From contig NZ_CP157804.1 of assembly GCF_040112705.1 (NCBI RefSeq), forward strand, positions 2,350,001 to 2,414,000: a stretch of 64,000 nucleotides of DNA. The letters are read 5' to 3'. The stretch comes from Flagellimonas sp. MMG031. Lineage in GTDB: Bacteria; Bacteroidota; Bacteroidia; Flavobacteriales; Flavobacteriaceae. Shown in pieces: positions 42,429 to 51,718 of the stretch. Position 1 is the stretch's first letter. Each line of letters opens with the position of its first letter. Below the pieces are notes generated by a model. It had not been told where the DNA came from. It saw only the letters and a program-made list of their open reading frames with translations, and ran no database searches. A program made the position numbers and the translations under genes.

Positions 42429-44183
42429 TTATGATTCTTTACCCGAAAGCTGATTGATGTAGAGCTCCTTGTAATACCCATCGGTATTGTTCAATTCTTC
42501 GTGGGTACCTTCTTGGATGATTTTTCCTTCCTCCAGCACAATGATCTTATCCGCATTCTTGGCCGAAGAGACCCTATGGCTCACAATCAAGGTGGTCTTG
42601 CTTTCGGATAATTGTTTTAGATTGTTCAAAATCTCTTCCTCTGTTTCTGTGTCCACTGCGGAAAGGCAATCGTCGAACAAGTAGATTTTGGGATCTTTTA
42701 ATAGTGCCCTTGCAATGGAAACCCGCTGCTTTTGGCCACCACTAAGGGTGATTCCCCTTTCGCCAAGAATAGTGTTGTATTTTTTGGCGAAGCCTTCGAT
42801 ATTTTTATGAACTACGGCTTTTTTGGCTACTTCCACAATCTCTTCATGGGTGGCGTTTTCATCGCCAAAACGAATATTGTTCTCTATGGTATCGGAAAAC
42901 AAAAAGGCATCTTGTGGTACCGCGCCTATGGAGCTTCTAAGACTGTCCAAATTCAACTGTTGCACGGGAACGCCATCTATCAACACTTCTCCCGATGTGG
43001 TATCGTACAAACGCGCCACTAAATCCAAAATGGTCGATTTCCCCGATCCGGTCTTCCCCAATATCGCTACGGTTTGTCCTGCTTCCACTTTAAAAGATAC
43101 GTCTTTCAGCGCGGTGATATTGGTATCTTCGTAGGTAAAGGTTACATGCTTAAATTCAATGTTTCCTTCAATGGGCGTTGGTTCTTTTACCTGATTCTGT
43201 ATGGAAGGTTCCTCCTTTAAGAATTCATTGATTCGTTTTTGGGAGGCTTCCGCTCGTTGTACGATGGAAGTTAACCACCCCACCACGGCAACGGGCCAGG
43301 TGAGCATGTTTACGTACAGGATAAATTCGGCAATGATTCCTATGGTCTCAATCTCTCCGTTGATGTACTGTCGCCCCCCGATATAGATAACGAATACGTT
43401 GCTGATACCAATCAATAGGAGCATCAAAGGGAAAAACCAGGCATTCACCTTGGCTAGGGACATACTGGTATCCTTGCCCTCTTGTGCCAACGTCCGCAGT
43501 TCGGCGTTTATCCTAGGTTCAATACTGTATGCCTTGATGACTGAAATCCCGGAAAACGATTCCTGTGTAAAGGTGGACAGTGTGGATAAAAACTCCTGCA
43601 CTTCGGTACTTCTTTTATGGATGATTTTACTGATCTGATAAATCAAAACCGATAAAACGGGAAGTGGGAGCAAGGTGTAGGCCGCCAATGTAGGGGCTTT
43701 AATGAACATCAAGGGCACCAAACAAACGAACAACGTCAAGGTCTGTATGCCGTACATAATGGCCGGGCCGCCGTACAAACGTACCTGGTTGATGTCCTCA
43801 CTGATTCGGTTCATCAAATCACCGATCCTATTCTTTTTATAAAAATTGAGGCTCAATAACTGATAATGGTCGAAAACCTCATTTTTTAGATCATACTCAA
43901 TGTAGCGGGATACATTGATGATGGTCTGCCGCATCAAAAAAGTGAAGAGTCCCGATAACAAGGCCGCCCCGATGATGATCAAAATATATTGGAGCAGCAA
44001 TCCTTTGGCGTCGGAAAGGGTGATCACATCAGACATAAAATCCTCGACTGCCTGTATGGATTTGTTCACATACGATGGCATCACCAAGGAAAAAACACGG
44101 GCGATTATGGTAATCAATATGCCCAAAAGCAGTTTGAGCCAATATTTTTTGAAGTATTTATTTAGGTGTTTCAGTTCCTTCAT
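42429..44183 (-). CDS. ABC exporter, fused permease and ATPase
   Basis: 584 residues from ATG 44183 (MKELKHLNKYFKKYW); the 34-residue upstream extension has no support. Six transmembrane helices (about 17-310) of the ABC-transporter type 1 fold, then one nucleotide-binding domain with Walker A GKTGSGKSTILD, signature LSGGQKQR and Walker B KIYLFDDCLSAVDTETEEE. A half-transporter of the MsbA/MDR type that would form a homodimer to export lipids, peptides or drugs. Walker B has D-D-C in place of the usual D-E, a possible weakening of catalysis worth noting. It diverges from nusB. Confidence 0.9.
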   Translation of the reverse strand: MKELKHLNKYFKKYWLKLLLGILITIIARVFSLVMPSYVNKSIQAVEDFMSDVITLSDAKGLLLQYILIIIGAALLSGLFTFLMRQTIINVSRYIEYDLKNEVFDHYQLLSLNFYKKNRIGDLMNRISEDINQVRLYGGPAIMYGIQTLTLFVCLVPLMFIKAPTLAAYTLLPLPVLSVLIYQISKIIHKRSTEVQEFLSTLSTFTQESFSGISVIKAYSIEPRINAELRTLAQEGKDTSMSLAKVNAWFFPLMLLLIGISNVFVIYIGGRQYINGEIETIGIIAEFILYVNMLTWPVAVVGWLTSIVQRAEASQKRINEFLKEEPSIQNQVKEPTPIEGNIEFKHVTFTYEDTNITALKDVSFKVEAGQTVAILGKTGSGKSTILDLVARLYDTTSGEVLIDGVPVQQLNLDSLRSSIGAVPQDAFLFSDTIENNIRFGDENATHEEIVEVAKKAVVHKNIEGFAKKYNTILGERGITLSGGQKQRVSIARALLKDPKIYLFDDCLSAVDTETEEEILNNLKQLSESKTTLIVSHRVSSAKNADKIIVLEEGKIIQEGTHEELNNTDGYYKELYINQLSGKES

Positions 44184-44286
44184 AAAAGGGGAAAAAGGTG
44201 GTTTTTGCTGAGATATATGCCGACAATCCCGCAAATATATACCATACCAAACAAAGTAAACGTTATAAAACTGATAAGAAAGCAAG

Positions 44287-44322
44287 TTTGGTAGGTAAGA
44301 ATCAAATATAAGATTACTTTTG
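44287..44322 (+). promoter_or_regulatory. Promoter of nusB
   Basis: TTTG at 44287-44290, 24 bases, then TACTTTTG at 44315-44322. The -7 element is good, the spacing one base over the usual range. Confidence 0.45.
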
Positions 44323-44363
44323 CGCTGTGAAAGCCAAACAATGACTTTAAAAGTTCTTTAAAC

Positions 44364-45311
44364 ATGTTAACCAGAAGGCACATTAGGGTAAAAGTGATGC
44401 AATGTATTTATGCATTGGTGCAATCCAAGGACGACTCCTTGCAAAAACAGGAAAAATTCCTAAGGGTAAGTATTGAAAACATGTATGTACTTTACCTTTT
44501 AATTTTAAGCCTTTTGGCGGAATTGCACCGTTTGGCCGAAAAACATGTCAGCCACTCCTCCAAAAAGTACGTGGCCACGGAGGAGGACAAATATCCCGAC
44601 CCACAAAAATTCGTCAAAAACCGATTGTTGTTGCAATTGGTGAACAATCAAGCGTTGAAAGATGAACTTTCCAAGCGTAAGTTGGACAATTGGTATTTGA
44701 ACGACGAGTACGTTAAGATTATTCATAAGGCCATGGTATCCAGTGACATCTACAAGAAGTATATGTCCACTGCGGATAGTGATTATGCGGAGGACAGGGA
44801 TATGGTGATTCAACTTTTTAAGGAAATCATTGCACCGAACGAAAAGATCTATGATTACTTCGAGGACGATAAATTGACCTGGGTGGATGATTTCCCCATT
44901 GTGAACACCTTTTTGGTAAAGCGCCTCAAAAAGGCCAAGCCCGATTCTGGAGACCGTTTCTTTTTGCCGGCCCTGCTCAAGGACCAGCAGGATATGGATT
45001 TTGCCAATAGCCTGTTGACCAAGACCTTGCTCAATGATGCCAAATGGGAAAAGGAAATTGAGGGCAAAACGCCCAATTGGGACAACGACCGAATCGCCGA
45101 AATCGATTCCATCGTTTTGAAGATGGCCATTTGCGAGCTGCTCAATTTCCCTTCAATTCCAGAAAAAGTAACGCTGAACGAATATTTGGAGATAGCGAAG
45201 GAGTATTCCACGCCCAAGAGCAGTATCTTTATCAATGGGGTGTTGGACAAGTTGGCAAAGGAGTATAAAGCCGACGGAAGGCTTCAAAAAATAGGAAGGG
45301 GTTTGCAATAA
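44364..45311 (+). CDS. nusB: Transcription antitermination protein NusB
   Basis: 315 residues, about twice the length of E. coli NusB. The N-terminus (LTRRHIRVKVMQCIYAL) and the C-terminal helical bundle (about 180-300; LLTKTLLNDAKWEKEIEG, EIDSIVLKMAICELLNFPSIPEKVTLNEYLEIAKEYSTPKSSIFINGVLDKL) match the family; the middle 100 or so residues are an insertion usual in Bacteroidota NusB. NusB with S10 starts the antitermination complex on rRNA operons. It begins a cluster with DUF1573 and yajC genes; the 38-bp gap that follows holds a separate promoter. Confidence 0.9.
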   Translation: MLTRRHIRVKVMQCIYALVQSKDDSLQKQEKFLRVSIENMYVLYLLILSLLAELHRLAEKHVSHSSKKYVATEEDKYPDPQKFVKNRLLLQLVNNQALKDELSKRKLDNWYLNDEYVKIIHKAMVSSDIYKKYMSTADSDYAEDRDMVIQLFKEIIAPNEKIYDYFEDDKLTWVDDFPIVNTFLVKRLKKAKPDSGDRFFLPALLKDQQDMDFANSLLTKTLLNDAKWEKEIEGKTPNWDNDRIAEIDSIVLKMAICELLNFPSIPEKVTLNEYLEIAKEYSTPKSSIFINGVLDKLAKEYKADGRLQKIGRGLQ

Positions 45312-45331
45312 ACAATTATTCCGTAATTTTG
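45302..45331 (+). promoter_or_regulatory. Promoter of the DUF1573 gene
   Basis: TTTG at 45302-45305 lies in the last codons of nusB, then 18 bases and TAATTTTG at 45324-45331, 18 bases before the ATG. Good fit to the Flavobacteriia consensus. Confidence 0.6.
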
Positions 45332-45349
45332 GGAAAACAAATTTTAATC

Positions 45350-45826
45350 ATGAAAAGAATAACAACAATTTTAAGTTTGATCATGGTAGTCGCCATCATG
45401 GGCGTATCATGCAAGGACAAAGCATCTGAAAAGATAGTTGCTGACAATGTTGAAAGTGCTGTAAACAGGGATGAGGCCGCCAAAATGGTACCCGTAATGA
45501 CCTTTGATAGAGTAGAGCACGATTTTGGAACCATCCAAAGAGGTGAAGCGCAAGAAACTGTTTTCTCCTTTACCAATACAGGAAACGCTCCCTTGATCAT
45601 TACCGATGCCAAAAGTAGCTGTGGTTGCACCGTGCCGAATCCTCCAAAAGATCCTATTGCACCAGGAGAAAAAGGAGAATTGTTGGTAAAATTTAACGGT
45701 TCCGGACAAAACCAGGTGACCAAAACGATTACCGTTACCGCAAATACTGCCAAAGGTTCCGAACTTTTGAGAATCAAGGCATTTGTGCAAGCACCAGGAG
45801 CTACACCAGCAGGTCCTGTAAAATAA
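45350..45826 (+). CDS. DUF1573-domain lipoprotein
   Basis: 158 residues from ATG 45350, which gives a lipoprotein signal ending VSC (C21); the earlier in-frame start at 45329 is rejected. The mature part has one DUF1573 (about 45-155; FDRVEHDFGTIQRGEAQETVFSFTNTGNAPLIITDAKSSCGCTVP), an Ig-like beta sandwich with conserved SSCGCT. The family is very common in Bacteroidota cell envelopes; function unknown. It sits between nusB and yajC and is probably co-transcribed with yajC, 13 bp downstream. Confidence 0.9.
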   Translation: MKRITTILSLIMVVAIMGVSCKDKASEKIVADNVESAVNRDEAAKMVPVMTFDRVEHDFGTIQRGEAQETVFSFTNTGNAPLIITDAKSSCGCTVPNPPKDPIAPGEKGELLVKFNGSGQNQVTKTITVTANTAKGSELLRIKAFVQAPGATPAGPVK

Positions 45827-45839
45827 CTAAAAGACCTCA

Positions 45840-46130
45840 ATGGAAAACCTAGGACAATTTTTACCGCTGATCTTGATTTTTGCCGTGGCGTACTTCTTTA
45901 TGATTCGCCCCCAGATCAAACGTCAGAAGGATGAGAAAAAATTCGCTTCAGAATTGAAAAAAGGTGATAAAATCATCACCAAAAGTGGGCTTCACGGCAA
46001 AATCGTGGAATTGAACGACAACGATTTTTCGTGTGTCATCGAAACCATGGCCGGCCGTTTAAAGTTCGACCGCTCTGCCATTTCCATGGAAATGAGCCAA
46101 AAGTTGAACGCCCCTGCGACAAAGAAGTAA
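45840..46130 (+). CDS. yajC: Preprotein translocase accessory subunit YajC
   Basis: 96 residues. One N-terminal transmembrane helix (LPLILIFAVAYFFMIRPQIKRQK) followed by the family's small cytoplasmic domain (KKFASELKKGDKIITKSGLHGKIVELND, DFSCVIETMAGRLKFDRSAISM). YajC associates with SecDF and SecYEG. It is followed by a strong terminator, ending the nusB-DUF1573-yajC group; the usual coaE of this cluster in relatives is not seen here. Confidence 0.93.
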   Translation: MENLGQFLPLILIFAVAYFFMIRPQIKRQKDEKKFASELKKGDKIITKSGLHGKIVELNDNDFSCVIETMAGRLKFDRSAISMEMSQKLNAPATKK

Positions 46131-46155
46131 GCGTTTTTAGAAATAAATCAATTCG

Positions 46156-46192
46156 CGTCCCTTGGAGCAACAACTTCAAGGGACGTTTTTTT
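46156..46192 (+). terminator. Terminator after yajC
   Basis: Stem CGTCCCTTG / CAAGGGACG around a 12-base loop, followed by seven T residues. Confidence 0.85.
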
Positions 46193-46217
46193 GTATCTTA
46201 TCCCAAATTTGAACAAG

Positions 46218-47567
46218 ATGGGAACACGAAGACAATTTGTAAAACGCAGTGGATTGTACGTAGCGGGAATGGGAGCCTCCATGGTATTTCCCACCGAGCT
46301 GTTGGCCACCATTCGAAAAACCATAAGCCCCAACGACAAAATACAGGTAGGTTTGATCGGTTGCAAGGGCATGGGTTTTACGGATTTGACTTCCCTGTTA
46401 AAAAATAGCGAGGTAGATGTGGTCGCCCTTTGCGATGTGGATGAAAATGTACTTCGGGAAAGAACCTCGGATTTGGAAAAGGCAGGCATCAAAAAGCCTA
46501 AATGGTACTCGGATTACAGAAAATTATTGGAGGATACCGATATCGATATGGTCATTATTGGCACCCCGGACCATTGGCACTGTCTTCAGCTTACCGATGC
46601 CATTGATGCCGGCAAGGATGTGTATTGTGAAAAGCCGATTGCCAACTCCGTGGCAGAGAGCCAGGCCATGCTTGCCAAGGTGAACGGTAGTGACCGAATG
46701 GTACAGATAGGGCAGTGGCAACGTAGCGAGCCCCATTTTGTGGATGCCATTAACTACGTGCATTCCGGAAAATTGGGACAGATTCGTTTGGTGAAGACTT
46801 GGGCTTATCAAGGATGGATGCAGTCCGTACCCGTGTTGCCCAACAGTCCCGTGCCCAGTGGTGTGGACTATGATATGTGGCTGGGACCGGCCGAAAACCG
46901 ACCGTTCAATAAAAATAAATTTCATTTTAGCTTTAGATGGTTCTGGGATTATGCGGGTGGTTTAATGGCGGATTGGGGCGTGCATTTGATTGACTACGCA
47001 CTTTTCGGGATGAAAGCCTCTGCTCCTAAATCCGTAATGGCCATGGGAGGCAAGTTTGCCTACCCCAACGATGCAGCCGAAACACCCGATACCCTGCAAA
47101 CGGTGTACGATTTTGGTGAATTTTCCCTGTTATGGGAACATGCCACCGGAATTGATGGTGGAAACTACGGACGAAATCATGGTATCGCCTTTATCGGGAA
47201 TAATGGCACCTTGGTGGTGGACCGTGGTGGCTGGGAGGTGATTCCAGAACGGGACCGTCCCAATTGGGACCAAGATTTAGGACCAAAAATTGAGGCTGTC
47301 CCTTTGCAAACAGGTGGCGGGAACGGTTTGGACCTGCATACCCAAAACTTTTTGGAAGCGGTTAAAAAACGTGATGCATCCATTTTAAAAGCTCCTATCA
47401 AAGTGGGATACGATGCCGCCATGGTAAGCCATTTGGGCAATATCGCCTACAAAACAGGGGAACGCTTGTTTTGGGATACAGCGAATAACAGATTCAACCA
47501 TACGGAAGCAGATGCCTTATTGGTGCCCCAATATCATAATGGTTGGGAGTTTCCGAAGATGGGGTAA
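46218..47567 (+). CDS. Gfo/Idh/MocA oxidoreductase, Tat-exported
   Basis: 449 residues from ATG 46218, giving a twin-arginine signal (GTRRQFVKRSGLYVAGMGASM). The Rossmann motif is VGLIGCKGMG, the EKP motif is CEKPIANS, and DWGVHLIDYALFGM lies in the catalytic region. This is the exported branch, often placed in sugar or polyol catabolic loci in Bacteroidota, with cofactor loaded before export. There is no sugar cluster around it. Compare the cytoplasmic member at 5169. An upstream in-frame start at 46191 would extend the protein before the signal and is rejected. Confidence 0.9.
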   Translation: MGTRRQFVKRSGLYVAGMGASMVFPTELLATIRKTISPNDKIQVGLIGCKGMGFTDLTSLLKNSEVDVVALCDVDENVLRERTSDLEKAGIKKPKWYSDYRKLLEDTDIDMVIIGTPDHWHCLQLTDAIDAGKDVYCEKPIANSVAESQAMLAKVNGSDRMVQIGQWQRSEPHFVDAINYVHSGKLGQIRLVKTWAYQGWMQSVPVLPNSPVPSGVDYDMWLGPAENRPFNKNKFHFSFRWFWDYAGGLMADWGVHLIDYALFGMKASAPKSVMAMGGKFAYPNDAAETPDTLQTVYDFGEFSLLWEHATGIDGGNYGRNHGIAFIGNNGTLVVDRGGWEVIPERDRPNWDQDLGPKIEAVPLQTGGGNGLDLHTQNFLEAVKKRDASILKAPIKVGYDAAMVSHLGNIAYKTGERLFWDTANNRFNHTEADALLVPQYHNGWEFPKMG

Positions 47568-47733
47568 GCTATATTTAAGTTAAACCAAGGAAATTAATAT
47601 TGGTGAGTGCTTTTTGATTAAGTCTAATTTTTAGGCGTATCAACGGAATTATTGCTTACAAAAAACCAAACAGCTTATTATTATAAAATCGAATACGATT
47701 TACCAAGTATGGGGTAAATCCAACAACCTAATT

Positions 47734-48774
47734 ATGACCCTATTTAAAAATTGTTCATGCTATGCACTTATTTTATTCTTCATAGGGTGTTCAAGCGTTG
47801 ACAGCAACGAAATAGCAAATTCGGATGCAGCTGAAGAAGATACTGAGTCCCCTACAGAGAATCCTGACCCAAGCAACGAAAGTGTACTGGATTTGGTTAA
47901 TGTCCAGTATTTAGCCGACACTCCAAAGCTAGCCATGGACTTGCACATGGTCTTAGGGAATTCGTTGTATTCCATTAAGGGGCAGGACACCTATGTTTTT
48001 AATTTCGATACAACGGTTTGGACCTATTTAGGCTCTGATCCAGATTTACCCAATTTTATTGCATCCGGTATCAGTTTTCTGAGAAATGGACTATGGACCA
48101 TTTTCACATCAAGAGGTTTATACGAGTTCGATTTTAGTCTTCAAGATTGGAAGGCCATTGATGTATTTCCACTAAATGAGAATTTTTATATTTCTGCCTT
48201 TTACATTGAAGAACAGGATGCCATTTATTATGTTGACCCAGCCAACGGAAATCGAACCATTTATAAATACCTTTTGGATACCAATGAGTCAATTGCCCAA
48301 GGGGGTTATGGCCTCAAGGGTAGGTTCAGCTTAGTAAATCCCAACGCCTTTGTTTACAACAATGGACATTATATCACTTATGTTACAGACGAAGAAGTCT
48401 TTGAGGTGTATAAGTTCAGTAGTGATTTTACCAAGCTCGAAATGGTAAACAGCTACAATGTTGGTCATTCTTTGGACAATGGTGTTGCTATGCTATTTGG
48501 AGACTATATTATTTTTGGATTGGGAGGGACTTCCAGTTTAAACGAAGACCTATCAGTAACTTTTTTGAGGTCTGACCGAAGATTTTATTCCTACGATTTG
48601 GTCAATGATAAATTTTTAGATATTCCATCCTCTTTTTATGAAGGACGGATGAACGCAAGCTTGGTAACTTACAATAATGAGTTTTACTTGATTAATGGTT
48701 TCACTATAGAAAACAATCAAAACGAGCCTAAACTGTCCATGGAGAAACTGAAGTTTGACCACGTAACGAATTAA
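47734..48774 (+). CDS. Lipoprotein with Kelch-like propeller, function unknown
   Basis: 346 residues with a lipoprotein signal (LFFIGC, C19). An acidic disordered stretch (SDAAEEDTESPTENPDPSNES) precedes a region of repeated short strands ending in Tyr/Trp/Phe plus hydrophobics (SLYSIKGQDTYVFNFDTTVWTYL, GLYEFDFSLQDWKAI), which looks like Kelch-type blades. No family-level identity is assigned. Probably on the outer membrane. It is followed convergently by a small membrane gene. Confidence 0.65.
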   Translation: MTLFKNCSCYALILFFIGCSSVDSNEIANSDAAEEDTESPTENPDPSNESVLDLVNVQYLADTPKLAMDLHMVLGNSLYSIKGQDTYVFNFDTTVWTYLGSDPDLPNFIASGISFLRNGLWTIFTSRGLYEFDFSLQDWKAIDVFPLNENFYISAFYIEEQDAIYYVDPANGNRTIYKYLLDTNESIAQGGYGLKGRFSLVNPNAFVYNNGHYITYVTDEEVFEVYKFSSDFTKLEMVNSYNVGHSLDNGVAMLFGDYIIFGLGGTSSLNEDLSVTFLRSDRRFYSYDLVNDKFLDIPSSFYEGRMNASLVTYNNEFYLINGFTIENNQNEPKLSMEKLKFDHVTN

Positions 48775-48822
48775 ACATCTTATTTTTGACTCCCATAGCT
48801 CCAATTTAGTCTAGCTCAGTCT

Positions 48823-49314
48823 TTACTTGAAATATTTTGTTCTGACTGTAAATGGTAATCCCAAAAGCTTCCATTGTAAATTACTGCTGACATACCAAAC
48901 AGTGCCACGACCGTCCTCTATCCCAACGCCATCGACAGATAGGAGCTCCCAGTCATATCCGCTGACAAATCCACTTAAAAAACTACTACTTTTAAGCGGA
49001 ATGTATTTATTTCCTTGAACTGAATACTCCAAAAGGAAATGGATGTTCATAGTCCAATTGTCCTCCACCATATGATGTACCATTTTGGAACTATTAAAAT
49101 TAGCATGGTCGTCCTTTAGATAGATGTTTTGATTTGCCTTTTCCGTACTGGATGCTACAATAATCTGTGTGACTCCAATGACCAAGAAGAGAATCTGAAA
49201 GGTTTTATACTTGGGGTTAAAAAACCGCTTTCCTTTAGCAAGAAAGTTGACATGCAAATAGAAAAAATAGAGAGGTAAGAAAACATTGATTAAGGACCAT
49301 AAAAGATAAATCAT
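48823..49314 (-). CDS. Membrane-anchored hypothetical protein
   Basis: 163 residues. Two N-terminal transmembrane helices (about 2-24 and 36-54) bracket a basic loop (AKGKRFFNPKYK), followed by a soluble C-terminal region (about 60-163) with Asn/Ser-rich and aromatic strands (WTMNIHFLLEYSV, SGYDWELLSVDGVGIEDGRG). No family recognised. Convergent with the Kelch-like lipoprotein gene, about 48 bp between the stops. The chain length and coherent layout favour a real gene, but codon evidence is limited. Confidence 0.55.
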   Translation of the reverse strand: MIYLLWSLINVFLPLYFFYLHVNFLAKGKRFFNPKYKTFQILFLVIGVTQIIVASSTEKANQNIYLKDDHANFNSSKMVHHMVEDNWTMNIHFLLEYSVQGNKYIPLKSSSFLSGFVSGYDWELLSVDGVGIEDGRGTVWYVSSNLQWKLLGLPFTVRTKYFK

Positions 49315-49452
49315 AGAACTTTATTTGATTACGTACTGATTTCAGGCCTAATTTACAAAATATAGGTAAAATCTTACATGAATACTGAAGACATTAATGG
49401 TAGTTCGATTAAATAAGGGCTGCGATAGAACAAAAGTGATAATCTGTAAAAG

Positions 49453-49836
49453 TCAATTTTGAGTTTTCTGAATTACATATGAGGTAATAGCTTTCACTTT
49501 GACCCCTTTGGCACTGGTAAACCCATAAAAATCCGCAAATCCAAAAACACCGCCATCTTCCATGATCATTTCACCGTGAACCGCTGCTTCTTTGCCGTGG
49601 GTAACAATATCATTTATGGTGAGCTTTGAAACTTTATTCCCGCTCATATTTTCCAATGCTGATCTAAACGCCGCTTTTCCAGATATAGGGGTATTGCCAA
49701 CCAAGGTCCAACTGATGTTATCGTCCAAGAATTGAAACACTTGATCTAGTTGGTAGGCTGCGAAATGGACGGTGAGATTTTTTATCAATTCGCTTTTGGG
49801 TGAGTTCCCACAATTTGATGGTAGTTGCAATTGCAT
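49453..49836 (-). CDS. SnoaL/NTF2-like protein
   Basis: 127 residues with an alpha+beta cone fold by sequence: an early helix (SELIKNLTVHFAAYQLDQVFQFLDDNISWTLVG) and then strands (KLTINDIVTHGKEAAVHGEMIMEDG, YGFTSAKGVKVKAITSYVIQK). NTF2-like proteins bind or convert small hydrophobic substrates; no catalytic residue is obvious. Probably co-directional with the DUF1398 gene 32 bp upstream. Confidence 0.78.
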   Translation of the reverse strand: MQLQLPSNCGNSPKSELIKNLTVHFAAYQLDQVFQFLDDNISWTLVGNTPISGKAAFRSALENMSGNKVSKLTINDIVTHGKEAAVHGEMIMEDGGVFGFADFYGFTSAKGVKVKAITSYVIQKTQN

Positions 49837-49868
49837 TGGTGTTTTGGATTTATGCTGTTTTTTCTGAT

Positions 49869-50261
49869 CTAAGAAACCGGAATAGGCTCAACCACCAACG
49901 CTCGTTCGGTTATATCCAGATAGGTCACTGTCATTTTAATCGTATCGGTGGTCCATTTATGTACGCCAGCATCCGCAGCCTGTGTACAAAAAGTCGGATA
50001 ATCCGTTTGACCTTGTTGATGGATTTGTATGGCTTGTTTCAAATCTTCGGGAGAACCAACTTTGCTGACCTGGATTTCTGGATATTTGGCATCGACGTTG
50101 AGCAAAAATTCATCTTGACCATAATATATGGTTCGCCCATCCGAAACAAAATTATCGTAATGTGTTATTCCAATTTTCTTTAGGTCCTGTACAAAGGTAG
50201 GAAAGTCTGAGCCACTTTTGACCTTGGCAAAGGCCTCATGAATTTGACCTATTGTAAACAT
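49869..50261 (-). CDS. DUF1398-family protein
   Basis: 130 residues. It matches the DUF1398 group (FPTFVQDLKKIGITHYDNFVSDGRTIYYGQDEFLL, then FCTQAADAGVHKWTTDTIKMTVTYLDI), small cytoplasmic proteins of unknown role found in scattered bacteria and phages. The HKWTTD segment is the most conserved part seen. Likely in one transcript with the SnoaL-like gene that follows. Confidence 0.8.
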   Translation of the reverse strand: MFTIGQIHEAFAKVKSGSDFPTFVQDLKKIGITHYDNFVSDGRTIYYGQDEFLLNVDAKYPEIQVSKVGSPEDLKQAIQIHQQGQTDYPTFCTQAADAGVHKWTTDTIKMTVTYLDITERALVVEPIPVS

Positions 50262-50533
50262 AATACCCTTATTTGTTATAGTTAAGATGCCACGCTATCC
50301 ATTAAAGGTAACTTAAAACCTTTTAATTATTGTCATAAAACTTTATGGACCTTACCATTTATTTGGATAAATAAGATTCCTCGATTCATTAAATTTTTAT
50401 GGATATGGATTCTTTTTTGCCCATTGGAAAGCCTTCTAGCTCGCCAATAGGTTGGCCATTCATTTTTAAACTGATAGCCGATTTAATCTACACTTCAATG
50501 AATTTAGGCTAACTTATAAAGGTTGAGTGTTTG

Positions 50534-51652
50534 CTAAATATCCTTCACATACGTCCTACGGCGCTTAATGACCTTGGGATCAAAATGCTTCCACATTTGT
50601 TGGATGGCGATATTGTCCTCCAATTCCGGGGTACGGATGCAGTTCACCACCCCGCGCTTTTTGAAAGCGTGGTAATACTCATTGAAAATAATGGAAGTAA
50701 CGCCTTTGTTTTGGTATTTAGGATGGATGCCGATCAAGTAGAAAATAGCGTCCTTACTGTGCTTTCGGGCGTGGAGCAAGTGAAAAATCCCAAAGGGGAA
50801 CAACTTTCCGTTGGCCTTTTGCAAGGCTTCGGAAAAAGAGGGCATCACAATGGCAAAAGCCACTAAATTATCTTCTGCATCCACCACAAATTTGATGTAC
50901 TCCGGGTTGATGAAGCTGATGTATTTTTTTTTAAAATACTCCTTTTGGATATCGGTAATCTTTACGAAAGAGGACAATTTGGCGTAGGTCTCGTTGAAGA
51001 GGTCGAACATCTTATCCACCCACGGCATAATGTCCGCGCTTTTTTCAAAGTTCATTTCGCGGAGGCCGTATCGCTTTTTGATCAACAGATTGGCTTTGGC
51101 GAACAGTTTTGGGTCTGCATTGGCTGCAGGGAATTTGCTCTCCCGGTATTCTTTTTCCTTGGTAAAACCATGCTGTTCATAATGCGATTGGTAGTAGGGA
51201 TGGTTGTACCACGTCACCATGGTACCAATGTGGTCAAAACCCTCTGTGAGCACGCCGACCTTATCCAAATTGGAAAAGCCCACAGGACCTTCCATAAATT
51301 CCAAATTATTGGCTTGTCCAATTTCCTTGACTTTGTCCAACAAGGCTTTGGAAACTTCAAGGTCATCAATAAAATCAAACCATCCAAAGCGCATCTTTTT
51401 GAGTCTCTGTTCCTTGACTTCCAACCAATTAATGATGGCCGCTACGCGTCCAACCACCTTACCATCTTTAAGGGCCAAAAAGAATTGGGCCTCGGCGGTT
51501 TTAAAAACCGGGTTGACATCTTTGTCAAAGGAGGCCATCTCATCTTTGATGATGGGCGGTACCCAATAGGGGGAACCTTTATACAGGCTGAACGGAAATT
51601 TTACGAAGCGCTTAAGGTCGGATTTGGACTGAACCTGCTGAACGGTAACCAT
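50534..51652 (-). CDS. GNAT-like acyltransferase, long form
   Basis: 372 residues with an N-terminal helix-rich region (LKRFVKFPFSLYKGSPYWVPP) followed by two GNAT-like lobes; the central segment GPVGFSNLDKVGVLTEGF and the strands FLALKDGKVVGRVAAIINW and DAEDNLVAFAIVMPSF are recognised from a family annotated only as acetyltransferase-like. The acetyl-CoA motif is not clear. It ends near HFDPKVIKRRRTYVKDI. The specific reaction is unknown. The long antisense ORF across it is not a gene. Confidence 0.72.
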   Translation of the reverse strand: MVTVQQVQSKSDLKRFVKFPFSLYKGSPYWVPPIIKDEMASFDKDVNPVFKTAEAQFFLALKDGKVVGRVAAIINWLEVKEQRLKKMRFGWFDFIDDLEVSKALLDKVKEIGQANNLEFMEGPVGFSNLDKVGVLTEGFDHIGTMVTWYNHPYYQSHYEQHGFTKEKEYRESKFPAANADPKLFAKANLLIKKRYGLREMNFEKSADIMPWVDKMFDLFNETYAKLSSFVKITDIQKEYFKKKYISFINPEYIKFVVDAEDNLVAFAIVMPSFSEALQKANGKLFPFGIFHLLHARKHSKDAIFYLIGIHPKYQNKGVTSIIFNEYYHAFKKRGVVNCIRTPELEDNIAIQQMWKHFDPKVIKRRRTYVKDI

Positions 51653-51718
51653 AGTTGCAAATTAATCCCCAATATTATGAATATTACTTGCAGTAGAAAA
51701 ATGAAGTTGTTACAAAAC

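Noticed and set aside
50385-50475. A 24-residue minus-strand frame (MNGQPIGELEGFPMGKKE) in the 272-base gap
   Set aside because: No promoter, no paralogue and no hydrophobic or domain pattern; might be a gene relic but cannot be supported.
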